6,504 bases of DNA from CANHVK01 sp046304235 (GTDB taxonomy: Bacteria > Bacteroidota > Bacteroidia > Flavobacteriales_D > Crocinitomicaceae): positions 1 through 6,504 of the forward strand of contig JBKCEW010000115.1 of assembly GCA_046304235.1 (NCBI GenBank), in the 5' to 3' direction. Position numbers and translations under genes: made by a program. Positions 1 to 6,504 of the stretch are shown here, one piece after another; within the stretch, counting starts at the first letter, position 1; every line of letters begins with the position of its first letter. The notes beneath the pieces were generated by a model. It was not told the origin of the DNA and did not search any database. It was given only the letters and a program-made list of their open reading frames with translations.

Positions 1-916
1 TGGTTTTGGAGAAGGACTTCATGAATTAGGGAAGAAAAATGAAAATGTTGTAGCGCTTTGTGCTGATTTAACAGGTTCATTAAAAATGGATGCTTTTGCA
101 AAAGATTGTAATGAGCGTTTTTTTCAAGTTGGTATTGCAGAAGCTAATATGATTGGTATGGCAGCAGGGATGACCATTGGTGGTAAAATTCCATATACTG
201 GAACTTTTGCCAACTTCTCTACTGGAAGAGTATATGATCAAATTCGCCAATCAGTTGCATACTCTAACAAAAACGTAAAAATCTGTGCTTCTCATGCTGG
301 ATTAACTTTAGGAGAAGATGGTGCAACACATCAAATTTTAGAAGATATTGGTATGATGAAAATGTTACCAAATATGACTGTAATTGTTCCTGCTGATTTT
401 AACCAAACAAAACAAGCGACAATAGCAATTGCTGATTATGAAGGACCTGTATATCTTCGATTTGGAAGACCGGTAATGCCTATTTTTGTTAGACCTGACG
501 CAAAATTTGAAATTGGTAAAGCAGACGTACTTATAGAAGGAACTGATGTTACAATAGTTGCATGCGGTCATATGGTGTGGAAATCAATTGAAGCAGCTAG
601 AATTCTTGAAGAAAAAGGAATTTCAGTTGAATTAATCAATATGCACACTATCAAACCATTAGATGAAGCCACATTATTAAAATCATTAAATAAAACAAAA
701 TGTGTTGTAACAGCTGAAGAGCACATGATGGCTGGTGGTTTAGGAGAATCTGTAGCTCAAGTGATTACTAAAAACTTATTAGTACCACAAGAATTTGTAG
801 CTGTAAATGATAGTTTTGGAGAGAGTGGTACGCCAATGGAATTAATGACAAAATACCATATTGATACAGCTGATATTGTTTTAGCTTCTGAAAAAGTGAT
901 TTCTCGTAAAAAATAA
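1..916 (+). CDS. Transketolase C-terminal subunit (split transketolase), 5' end off the window
   Basis: The frame is open from base 2 to the TAA at 914-916, giving 304 visible residues; family members of this split type are about 315 long, so only a short N-terminal piece is missing to the left. The product is the half of a two-gene transketolase that carries the pyrimidine-binding and C-terminal domains; with the thiamine-pyrophosphate-binding N-terminal subunit (expected just upstream) it would move two-carbon ketol units between sugar phosphates in the cytoplasmic pentose phosphate pathway. Visible motifs, numbered from base 2: the CADLTGS segment near residues 20-26, GIAEANMIGMAAGM with the conserved glutamate at residue 47 that activates the thiamine cofactor, HAGLTLGEDGATHQ at 98-111 with conserved histidines, and YLRFGR at 151-156. 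The C-terminal domain includes EEHMMAGGLGE. An internal ATG at 86 is not the start, because the conserved family sequence continues upstream of it. A 1-deoxyxylulose-5-phosphate synthase or pyruvate dehydrogenase beta subunit shares the fold, but the short length and motif wording fit transketolase best. It heads a likely operon with the aminotransferase 9 bp downstream. Confidence 0.93.
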   Translation, partial: GFGEGLHELGKKNENVVALCADLTGSLKMDAFAKDCNERFFQVGIAEANMIGMAAGMTIGGKIPYTGTFANFSTGRVYDQIRQSVAYSNKNVKICASHAGLTLGEDGATHQILEDIGMMKMLPNMTVIVPADFNQTKQATIAIADYEGPVYLRFGRPVMPIFVRPDAKFEIGKADVLIEGTDVTIVACGHMVWKSIEAARILEEKGISVELINMHTIKPLDEATLLKSLNKTKCVVTAEEHMMAGGLGESVAQVITKNLLVPQEFVAVNDSFGESGTPMELMTKYHIDTADIVLASEKVISRKK

Positions 917-925
917 TAACTTCAT

Positions 926-2110
926 ATGGATAAGGATTTATTTTTGAAAATTCAAGGTCAAACGAATCCTTATCCATATCTGATTGAAGTTGATTCAGCT
1001 AAAGGAATCTACATCTTTGACAAAACGGGAAAATCATATATGGATATGATTTCTGGTGTTGCTGTTACTAATGTTGGGCATAGTCATCCATCTATTATAA
1101 AAGCAATTAAAAATCAAATTGATAAACACATGCACGTCATGGTGTATGGAGAATTTATTCAAAATAGCACATTAGAATTTTCAAAAAAATTAGTTTCACT
1201 ACTACCTGAAAACTTAAATTGTGTTTATCCCGTAAATTCTGGAACAGAAGCAAATGAAGCAGCAATTAAACTTGTTAAAAGAGTAACTGGAAGAACTGAA
1301 ATAGTTTCTTTTCGAGGTTCATATCATGGAAGTACACATGGTTCATTAAGTATCTCTGGAAATGAAATTAAAAAACAAGCATTCAGACCACTTTTGCCTG
1401 AAATCAGATTTCTAAAACATAATAACATCAATGATTTAGAACAAATAACTTCTAAAACTGCAGGTGTAATCATTGAAACTATCCAAGGAGACGCAGGAGT
1501 ACGAGAAAGTTCACATGAATTTTTAGTAGCATTAAGAAAGAAATGTAATGAAACGGGTGCTTTATTAATTTTTGATGAAATACAGTGTGGAATGGGGCGA
1601 GCAGGTAGTACGTTTGCATTTGAGCGATCAGGTATTATTCCTGATGTATTAACCCTAGGAAAAGCACTTGGTGGAGGTTTGCCAATTGGTGCTCTAGTTT
1701 CATCACGTGAATATTTAAAAGAGTTTACTTACAACCCAATGTTAGGTCATATCACAACCTTTGGTGGAAATCCTGTAATTTGCGCCTCGGCGAATGCTTT
1801 TTTAAATATTTTAACTAATGAAATTGATTTTAACGAAGTAGAACGAATTGCTTCAATACTTGAAAAAATGCTTTCTAATGAAGATGAAATCAAGGAGATA
1901 AGAAGAGTTGGAATGATGTATGCTTGTGATATGGAATCATTTGAACGAGTAGAAAAAGTGGTTAAAAGATGTTTAGAATTAGGATTAATTAGTTTTTGGT
2001 TTTTATCACATCCTTATAGCTTTAGACTATCTCCACCATTGAATATAAGTGAATTAGAAATGATAAAAGCTGGAGAAATTATTCTTCAAGCAATACAAGA
2101 AACAAAGTAA
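926..2110 (+). CDS. Class III PLP-dependent aminotransferase (acetylornithine/ornithine aminotransferase-like)
   Basis: This is a complete 394-residue fold-type I, class III aminotransferase, a usual length for the family. Such enzymes move an amino group, usually from an omega- or alpha-amino compound, to a keto acid in the cytoplasm. Visible hallmarks: the N-terminal substrate-channel segment ending in VGHSHP (50-55), the phosphate-binding SGTEANEAA (105-113), the SYHGSTHG turn (132-139), IFDEIQCGMGR (215-225) whose Asp217 should contact the pyridine nitrogen, the Schiff-base lysine Lys246 in TLGKALGGGLPIGA, TTFGGNP (277-283), and the C-terminal FRLSPPLNIS. All catalytic residues appear present. 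The exact substrate cannot be read from sequence; many Bacteroidota homologues are labelled only 'aspartate aminotransferase family', and no arginine-biosynthesis gene is next to it, so argD or rocD is not assigned. The ATG at 926 lies 9 bp after the transketolase stop, with no strong Shine-Dalgarno sequence, which is usual in this phylum. Close packing with the genes on both sides suggests co-transcription. Confidence 0.92.
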   Translation: MDKDLFLKIQGQTNPYPYLIEVDSAKGIYIFDKTGKSYMDMISGVAVTNVGHSHPSIIKAIKNQIDKHMHVMVYGEFIQNSTLEFSKKLVSLLPENLNCVYPVNSGTEANEAAIKLVKRVTGRTEIVSFRGSYHGSTHGSLSISGNEIKKQAFRPLLPEIRFLKHNNINDLEQITSKTAGVIIETIQGDAGVRESSHEFLVALRKKCNETGALLIFDEIQCGMGRAGSTFAFERSGIIPDVLTLGKALGGGLPIGALVSSREYLKEFTYNPMLGHITTFGGNPVICASANAFLNILTNEIDFNEVERIASILEKMLSNEDEIKEIRRVGMMYACDMESFERVEKVVKRCLELGLISFWFLSHPYSFRLSPPLNISELEMIKAGEIILQAIQETK

Positions 2111-2117
2111 ATTTGAT

Positions 2118-2747
2118 ATGCAAACTTCTCCATTAGTTGATTTGTTTTTTATAGACGGTTGTGGTCGTTGTAAACTATATAAAACAGCTGCTTGTAAGGT
2201 ACACACTTGGAAACTAGAACTTCAAGCTTTAAGACAAATCGCTTTAAATATTGGTTTAACTGAAGAGTTAAAATGGAAACAACCTTGTTATACATTCAAT
2301 GGTAAAAACATAATTATTGTGTCAGCTTTTAAAGAATCGTGCATTATTAACTTTATGAAAGGTGCACTTTTGAAAGATACCAAAGGAATTCTTGAAATGC
2401 CAGGTGAAAATTCAAATTCGTCTAGGTTTATAAGATTTACAAATATTGAGCGTGTTTTGGAATTACAGGAAACTATTCTTGATTATATAAAAGAAGCAAT
2501 AGAAATTGAAAAATCTGGTGTAAAAATAATTTCTAAAAAAGTGGAAGAATATCCGATGCCTGAAGAATTAAATCAAGAATTTGAATCAGATATTGCTTTT
2601 AAAAACGCATTCTATTCATTAACACCAGGTAGACAAAAATCTTATTTAATATTTTATTCAGCAGCTAAACAAAGCGCTACTCGTACATCCAGAATTTTAA
2701 AATCCAAAGACGCTATTTTCAATGGTAAAGGAATGAACGAATATTAA
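2118..2747 (+). CDS. DUF1801 / YdeI-OmpD-associated family protein with N-terminal Cys motif
   Basis: This is a 209-residue cytoplasmic-looking protein with no signal peptide or membrane segment. Three parts can be seen. Residues 13-31 form a small cysteine motif, DGCGRCKLYKTAACKVHTW, with spacing C15-x2-C18-x7-C26-x2-H29, which could bind a metal. Residues about 33-130 match the DUF1801 domain (YdhG-like fold), with its typical GLTEELKWKQPCY stretch at 46-58 and an IINFMKGALL core at 76-85. Residues about 148-209 match the YdeI/OmpD-associated C-terminal domain, with LTPGRQKSYLIFYSAAKQS (168-186) and the terminal FNGKGMNEY. The molecular function of this family is not established; the E. coli YdeI name refers to a weak link with bacteriocin protection or OmpD, and I do not extend that here. 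The ATG at 2118 is 7 bp after the aminotransferase stop, so it is probably the last gene of the three-gene unit. Family assignment is solid, function unknown. Confidence 0.85.
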   Translation: MQTSPLVDLFFIDGCGRCKLYKTAACKVHTWKLELQALRQIALNIGLTEELKWKQPCYTFNGKNIIIVSAFKESCIINFMKGALLKDTKGILEMPGENSNSSRFIRFTNIERVLELQETILDYIKEAIEIEKSGVKIISKKVEEYPMPEELNQEFESDIAFKNAFYSLTPGRQKSYLIFYSAAKQSATRTSRILKSKDAIFNGKGMNEY

Positions 2748-2789
2748 AAAATTAACTATTCTAATTCTTGAATTAAAATAACTAGTTAA
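2746..2789 (-). terminator. Candidate A+T-rich intrinsic terminator for the RNA methyltransferase gene
   Basis: The arms TTAACTA (2752-2758) and TAGTTAA (2783-2789) are perfectly complementary and enclose a second inverted repeat, TAATTC-TT-GAATTA (2762-2775). Read on the reverse strand, the hairpin is followed immediately by six T residues (complement of 2751-2746), and it begins 7 bp after the methyltransferase stop codon at 2796. This fits a terminator for the reverse gene. The stem is almost free of G-C pairs, so its strength is doubtful. The forward strand has no T-run after the hairpin, so it is less likely to serve the forward operon. Confidence 0.4.
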
Positions 2790-2795
2790 ATCAAC

Positions 2796-3953
2796 TTACT
2801 TTTGACTAATTACAAAATCTTTTCTAGAACCTTCAAAAATTCTAAACTTTCTGAAAGAACACTCTAAATCACCATTAAAAAGTTTGATTTTTTTATCTGG
2901 TTTTAAACCAATATTTTTTAGTGCTTCTTCGTTTGAAGATATTACCCAACAATCAAATCCTTTCATTTCTTTTTTAAACCAGTCACCTAAATGACCATAC
3001 ATCTCTTCTACCCTATCACCAATCCTTTCACCATAAGGTGGATTACAAATTAACACACCACCTTTTTCAGGTTGAGTTAATTCATCAAAAGAAGCTGTCT
3101 TAAAAGAAATTAATTTTAAAATAGGAAGACCTCTTAAGTTTCTTCTGGCTTTTACAATCATTTCTGGATCTTTATCAGAGCCGATAATTTCGAAATCTAA
3201 CTCATTACATCGTTTATTGGCAGAATTATAAATTTCACCCCATAAAGTGGCATCAAAATTATTAAAGTTTTTAAATGCATAATGTTGTCTCTCAATATTT
3301 GAAGGAATTCCAGCTGCTAAAAATGCCGCTTCAATCAACAAAGTTCCAGATCCACAAAACGGATCCACAAAGGTTGATTTACGATTCCAATCTGAAAGTC
3401 TTATCATCCCAGCGGCTAACACTTCATTTAAAGGTGCATCACCTGTTTCTGTTCTATAGCCACGTTGAAATAATGGAACACCACTTGTATTTAATGAAAT
3501 CGTTACAAAATTCTCTTTAATATATAAATCAAAAGCAACTTGAGGTGATTTAGTATTCACATCAGGTCTTTTATTTTCCTCATTACTGAAAGTATCTACG
3601 ATTGCATCTTTCACTAATAAAAAGGGATATTGAGAATGTGAAAAAATACGAGAATGAACAGAACCACGAATAGCAAATGTTTTAGATGCATCAAAAAGTT
3701 TATTCCATTTGATCTTCATACATTCTTTATATAAATCCTTTTCTTCGTTGATCCTAAACTTTTTAAGCTCAACTAAAACATTTATAGCACAGCTTACATG
3801 TAAATTTAAAAAATAAACATCTTTCCAAATACCTTCTAACTGAACAGCACGATTTTGAATTTCAACATTAGTATAACCTAATTCAGCTAATTCTTCTTTT
3901 AACACATTTTCTAGACCAAAAAAAGTCTTCAATGTGATTTTAATTTTTTCCAT
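2796..3953 (-). CDS. THUMP-domain class I SAM-dependent RNA methyltransferase (RlmL N-half / YpsC family)
   Basis: This complete 385-residue protein has the length of the stand-alone YpsC-type enzyme, corresponding to the N-terminal half of E. coli RlmL, which makes m2G2445 in 23S rRNA. The N-terminal region (about 1-60, FFGLENVLKEELAELGY) is the ferredoxin-like part, residues about 60-155 are the THUMP RNA-binding domain, and about 160-380 the Rossmann methyltransferase domain. Motifs seen are LFQRGYR (161-167), the SAM-binding motif DPFCGSGT (197-204), the acidic loop GSDKDPE (258-264), the catalytic NPPYGER (304-310), typical of N2-guanine or adenine-N6 type amino methyltransferases, and the C-terminal LFNGDLECSFRKF (358-370). 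The second methyltransferase domain of E. coli RlmL is absent, so only the m2G activity is predicted, by homology. The ATG at 3953 gives an N-terminus that matches the family start. The gene is convergent with the forward operon and divergent from the patatin gene, so it is probably transcribed alone from its own promoter. Confidence 0.9.
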   Translation of the reverse strand: MEKIKITLKTFFGLENVLKEELAELGYTNVEIQNRAVQLEGIWKDVYFLNLHVSCAINVLVELKKFRINEEKDLYKECMKIKWNKLFDASKTFAIRGSVHSRIFSHSQYPFLLVKDAIVDTFSNEENKRPDVNTKSPQVAFDLYIKENFVTISLNTSGVPLFQRGYRTETGDAPLNEVLAAGMIRLSDWNRKSTFVDPFCGSGTLLIEAAFLAAGIPSNIERQHYAFKNFNNFDATLWGEIYNSANKRCNELDFEIIGSDKDPEMIVKARRNLRGLPILKLISFKTASFDELTQPEKGGVLICNPPYGERIGDRVEEMYGHLGDWFKKEMKGFDCWVISSNEEALKNIGLKPDKKIKLFNGDLECSFRKFRIFEGSRKDFVISQK

Positions 3954-3971
3954 GAATAATTGATTTCAATT

Positions 3972-3979
3972 CAAAGATA
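3972..3979 (-). promoter_or_regulatory. Bacteroidota -7 promoter element for the RNA methyltransferase gene
   Basis: On the reverse strand this octamer reads TATCTTTG, an exact match to the Bacteroidota/flavobacterial -7 consensus TAnnTTTG. It ends 18 bp before the ATG at 3953, which would give a short leader of roughly a dozen bases. No clear TTG -33 element lies at the usual distance upstream. Between it and the start codon lies a perfect 6-bp inverted repeat, AATTGA-TT-TCAATT (3958-3971). The motif match is direct; promoter function is inferred. Confidence 0.45.
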
Positions 3980-4042
3980 CAATAAAGGTTTTAATCCTAT
4001 AATTTTACTATATTCGTTTCTATAAACTTTGAAAAATATAAA

Positions 4043-6313
4043 TTGAAACAATTCTTATTTCTTTTATTTTTATTATTAAGTTTTCAATCTTTTACCCAAA
4101 AAGTAGGTCTTGTACTCAGTGGAGGAGGCGCTATGGGATTTGCTCACATTGGTGTATTAAAAGCACTTGAGGAAAATCGAATACCCATTGATTATATTAC
4201 AGGTGCTTCATCAGGTGCGCTTGTAGGAGCAATGTACGCTTCAGGCTATAGCCCTTCAGAAATCGAGAAATACGTCAAAAGTGAAAGATTTAAAATGATT
4301 GTTGATGGAACTTTGGAGCCACACAATAAGTTTTACTTTTACAATGAGGATGAAGATGCTGATATAATTTCCTTTGGTTTATCACTAGATAGTTTATACC
4401 AACGTATTTTACCAGCAAAGTTTAAAAATTCAACTTTTTTAGATTATCAAATGCTTGTTTACTTAGGAACTGTAAGTGAACACATAAATAATGATTTTTC
4501 TAAACTTTTAGTTCCTTTTCAGTGCGTAGCATCTGATATTACATCTAAAACTTCCATTTTACTAAAATCAGGCAAATTAAATGAGGCGGTCAGAGCATCA
4601 ATGACTTATCCGTTTTTTATTCAACCAATTAAAATAAATCATCATTTATTATTTGATGGAGGTTTATATAATAATTTCCCCAGTAATATAATGGAAAGTT
4701 CTTTTGAACCAGATTTTATTATTGGAAGTAATGTATCCTCTAATGCTTCCCCACCATCAGAAACAGATATAGTCAGTCAAATAATAAACATGACTGTAAC
4801 ACCAACTAATTATTCGATTCCTAAAAATAAAGGAATTATGATTACCACAAAAACTGGAATCACCACTTTTAATTTTAATGAAATAGATAAGGCTATACAA
4901 TCAGGCTATAATGAAACAATAAAGATTATTGATTCTTTAAAATTACATATCAAAAGAATTGAAAATTTAGAAAAATTGAATGAACGAAGATTGAAATTCA
5001 ATCAAATTGGTAGAAAAATAATCATCTCAGATATTGAAACAGAAAACACGAATTTTTCATCTGAATATTTTATAAAAAAAAGTATTTTACCAAATAAATC
5101 AATATTGGATAGTGCAACTTTTGCAAAACATTACTTTCGTTTATCTGAAAATCCGGGAATTGATTTTTTATATCCTTCCTTTAAATTACAAAGTGATAGT
5201 ACATATAAGCTTTTATTAAATTCAAGAAAATCAAAAGAACTCACCTTTGAAGTAGGTGGATTATTCTCTTCGAGATCAATAAATACGGGTTATCTAGGAA
5301 TTAAAATAAACAGAATACATAAGAGAGATTATTTTTTTAAAGCTGAATCATATTTTGGAAAGTTTTATGGTTCAGCTAAAATAATTGGTAACGTAACTTT
5401 TCCGGCCAAGATACCAATAACCTTACAAACCTATTATGTAATTAACAGGTGGGATTATTACAAAAGTCTATCTAGCTTCTTTGAAGACGTAAAACCTTCA
5501 TTTATAATTCAAAATGAAAATTATTTTGGTACTCTTTTTAAAACACCATTAGGTAATAATGGCAAAATTATTTTAGATTATCGAAAGTTTGATATTATTG
5601 ACAAATACTATCAAACAGTAAACTTTACATCAAAGGATACATCTGATTTCACAAGGTTTAATGGATTTTGTCTAAAAATTCATACAGAAATAAATACACT
5701 TAATAGAAAACAATTTGCTAGTAGAGGAAAATTATATTCATTAAAATTTAAATATGTAAAAGGATTAGAAGATAGTGAATCAGGCTCAACTGCATCTAAT
5801 AAATACATCATTTTTAAAAATCATTCATGGATAGTTGGTCAATTAGAAATACAAAAATTTATTATAAATCATAAGAATTATCATTTCGGTTTACACTGTA
5901 AATCAACTTTTTCTACACAATCTCTTTTTGCAAATTATACAGCATCTCTTTTAAATCTACAAGAGTTTTCACCTTTCCCTGATTGTCAAACCCTATTTTT
6001 ACCAGAATATAGAAGCACAAAATTTATTGGATTAGGTATTAATAATATATTCTCAATTTATAAAAACATAGATTTTAGAACAGATATTTACCTATATCAA
6101 CCATTTAGAAATCTTAATAAAACAAATGATATAAGCTTATACTATGAGAAAGCAAAATTATTTACTGAATATTTATTGTCAACAAGTTTAATTTATAGTT
6201 CACCCGTTGGACCAATTAGATTGACAGCTAATTACTTTCCTCAACAGAAAAATCCAATAAACTTATCACTTACCTATGGTTATCTATTATTCAATGAAAG
6301 AGCAATAAAATAA
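4043..6313 (+). CDS. Patatin-like phospholipase fused to POTRA-like segment and outer-membrane beta-barrel
   Basis: This 756-residue protein appears to be an exported lipid acyl hydrolase anchored by its own barrel, similar in plan to PlpD-type (type Vd) proteins and common in Bacteroidota. Residues 1-18 are a signal peptide (MKQ, then a Leu/Phe-rich core). The patatin domain spans about 20-225: oxyanion loop GGGAMG (27-32), nucleophile elbow GASSG (54-58) with Ser56, and the catalytic aspartate Asp205 in DGG; the Ser-Asp dyad is intact. Residues about 325-400 resemble a single POTRA domain, and about 400-756 are alternating polar/aromatic strands of a BamA/Omp85-like 16-strand barrel. The start is TTG at 4043: the in-frame stop at 3992-3994 is followed by no ATG, and the first internal ATG (Met31) would cut into the oxyanion loop. 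Upstream sequence is A-rich without a Shine-Dalgarno match; a near-consensus -7 element (TAATTTTA, 4000-4007) lies 35 bp before the start but has no -33 partner. The substrate is not readable from sequence; phospholipids are the usual targets. Confidence 0.9.
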   Translation: MKQFLFLLFLLLSFQSFTQKVGLVLSGGGAMGFAHIGVLKALEENRIPIDYITGASSGALVGAMYASGYSPSEIEKYVKSERFKMIVDGTLEPHNKFYFYNEDEDADIISFGLSLDSLYQRILPAKFKNSTFLDYQMLVYLGTVSEHINNDFSKLLVPFQCVASDITSKTSILLKSGKLNEAVRASMTYPFFIQPIKINHHLLFDGGLYNNFPSNIMESSFEPDFIIGSNVSSNASPPSETDIVSQIINMTVTPTNYSIPKNKGIMITTKTGITTFNFNEIDKAIQSGYNETIKIIDSLKLHIKRIENLEKLNERRLKFNQIGRKIIISDIETENTNFSSEYFIKKSILPNKSILDSATFAKHYFRLSENPGIDFLYPSFKLQSDSTYKLLLNSRKSKELTFEVGGLFSSRSINTGYLGIKINRIHKRDYFFKAESYFGKFYGSAKIIGNVTFPAKIPITLQTYYVINRWDYYKSLSSFFEDVKPSFIIQNENYFGTLFKTPLGNNGKIILDYRKFDIIDKYYQTVNFTSKDTSDFTRFNGFCLKIHTEINTLNRKQFASRGKLYSLKFKYVKGLEDSESGSTASNKYIIFKNHSWIVGQLEIQKFIINHKNYHFGLHCKSTFSTQSLFANYTASLLNLQEFSPFPDCQTLFLPEYRSTKFIGLGINNIFSIYKNIDFRTDIYLYQPFRNLNKTNDISLYYEKAKLFTEYLLSTSLIYSSPVGPIRLTANYFPQQKNPINLSLTYGYLLFNERAIK

Positions 6314-6353
6314 TTATATAAAATCTTATACAGCTATTCTTTTATCATCTTCA

Positions 6354-6504
6354 TCAATCATAGAGTTTATTTTTCAAACTATCATTTAAAGTTCCATTAT
6401 TTAGTAACCAAATAATATAAGATTCAGGAATAAAAAGGATTAATTGATCTTTGTATTTACCAAAAGGCATTTTAAAATTAGCAAGTGTAACAAGTTCGTG
6501 TTGA
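6354..6504 (-). CDS. Small DUF3820 / ExoX-C-like domain protein, 5' end off the window
   Basis: A reverse-strand frame is open from the right edge to a TGA at 6356-6354, giving 49 visible residues. It contains LANFKMPFGKYKDQ (residues 8-20 as seen) followed by IPESYIIWLLNNGTL, which matches the pattern (M)PFGKYKG-x-L-x-x-(L/V)P-x-x-Y-(L/I)-x-W shared by the DUF3820 family and the C-terminal domain of ExoX-like exonucleases. DUF3820 proteins are small, of unknown function, and often have about ten residues before this motif, so the start probably lies just outside; the internal ATG at visible residue 12 would break the domain. The sequence ends in KNKLYD, where DUF3820 members usually continue with YEI and a short tail, and a shifted frame directly continues with MIDEDDKRIAV to a TAA at 6328-6326. 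The end may therefore be frameshifted or simply diverged. It faces the patatin gene, tail to tail, 40 bp away. Confidence 0.6.
   Translation of the reverse strand, partial: QHELVTLANFKMPFGKYKDQLILFIPESYIIWLLNNGTLNDSLKNKLYD

Noticed and set aside
365..571. Reverse-strand open frame inside the transketolase gene
   Set aside because: It lies entirely opposite a well-conserved gene, has a low-complexity Tyr/Asn/Ser/Cys composition and matches no family; it is an antisense shadow.
812..819. TAGTTTTG, matching the -7 promoter consensus, upstream of the aminotransferase
   Set aside because: It encodes conserved transketolase residues (DSFGESG) and has no -33 partner at proper spacing, so the match is most likely chance.
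768..977. Reverse-strand open frame across the transketolase-aminotransferase junction
   Set aside because: It overlaps two firmly identified genes on the other strand and shows no recognisable domain.
3275..3520. Forward open frame opposite the RNA methyltransferase catalytic region
   Set aside because: It is antisense to the SAM-binding motif region, and its translation has no family features.
4023..4031. TAAACTTTG just before the patatin TTG start as a -7 element
   Set aside because: The internal spacing is one base too long, no -33 element precedes it, and the transcript leader would be only a few bases.
6318..6345. ATAAAA...TTTTAT inverted repeat after the patatin stop as a terminator
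   Set aside because: Only six A-T pairs with a 16-base loop and no further pairing; too weak to call a terminator.

Overview
The window looks like a piece of chromosome from a low-GC member of the Bacteroidota, most likely a Flavobacteriia-type organism. The grounds are the strongly A+T-rich sequence and third codon positions, a split transketolase, gene starts preceded by A/T-rich rather than GGAGG-type sequence, one good match to the Bacteroidota -7 promoter element TAnnTTTG, and a patatin/outer-membrane-barrel fusion typical of this phylum. No mobile element, CRISPR array, tRNA or rRNA was seen.

Layout. Positions 1-2747 hold three closely spaced forward genes: the C-terminal (pyrimidine/PP and C-domain) subunit of a split transketolase, cut by the left edge; a class III PLP-dependent aminotransferase; and a two-domain DUF1801/YdeI-type protein. 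Gaps of 9 and 7 bp suggest one transcript. A convergent reverse gene (2796-3953) encodes a THUMP-domain RNA methyltransferase of the RlmL/YpsC family. The 48 bp between the convergent stops contain an A+T-rich hairpin with a T-run on the reverse strand, a candidate terminator. From a divergent spacer of 89 bp, a forward gene (4043-6313) encodes a secreted patatin phospholipase fused to a POTRA-like segment and an outer-membrane beta-barrel. It starts with TTG. At the right edge a short reverse reading frame (6354-6504) carries a GKYK-containing domain resembling DUF3820 / the ExoX C-terminal domain and may be frameshifted near its 3' end.

How the genes relate. The genes look like ordinary chromosomal housekeeping and envelope genes rather than a single pathway: non-oxidative pentose phosphate metabolism, amino-group transfer, rRNA modification and an outer-membrane lipase. 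I do not see evidence for a new multi-gene system. The points most worth checking are the cysteine motif in front of the DUF1801 domain, the forced TTG start and type-Vd-like architecture of the patatin, and the possible frameshift at the right edge.
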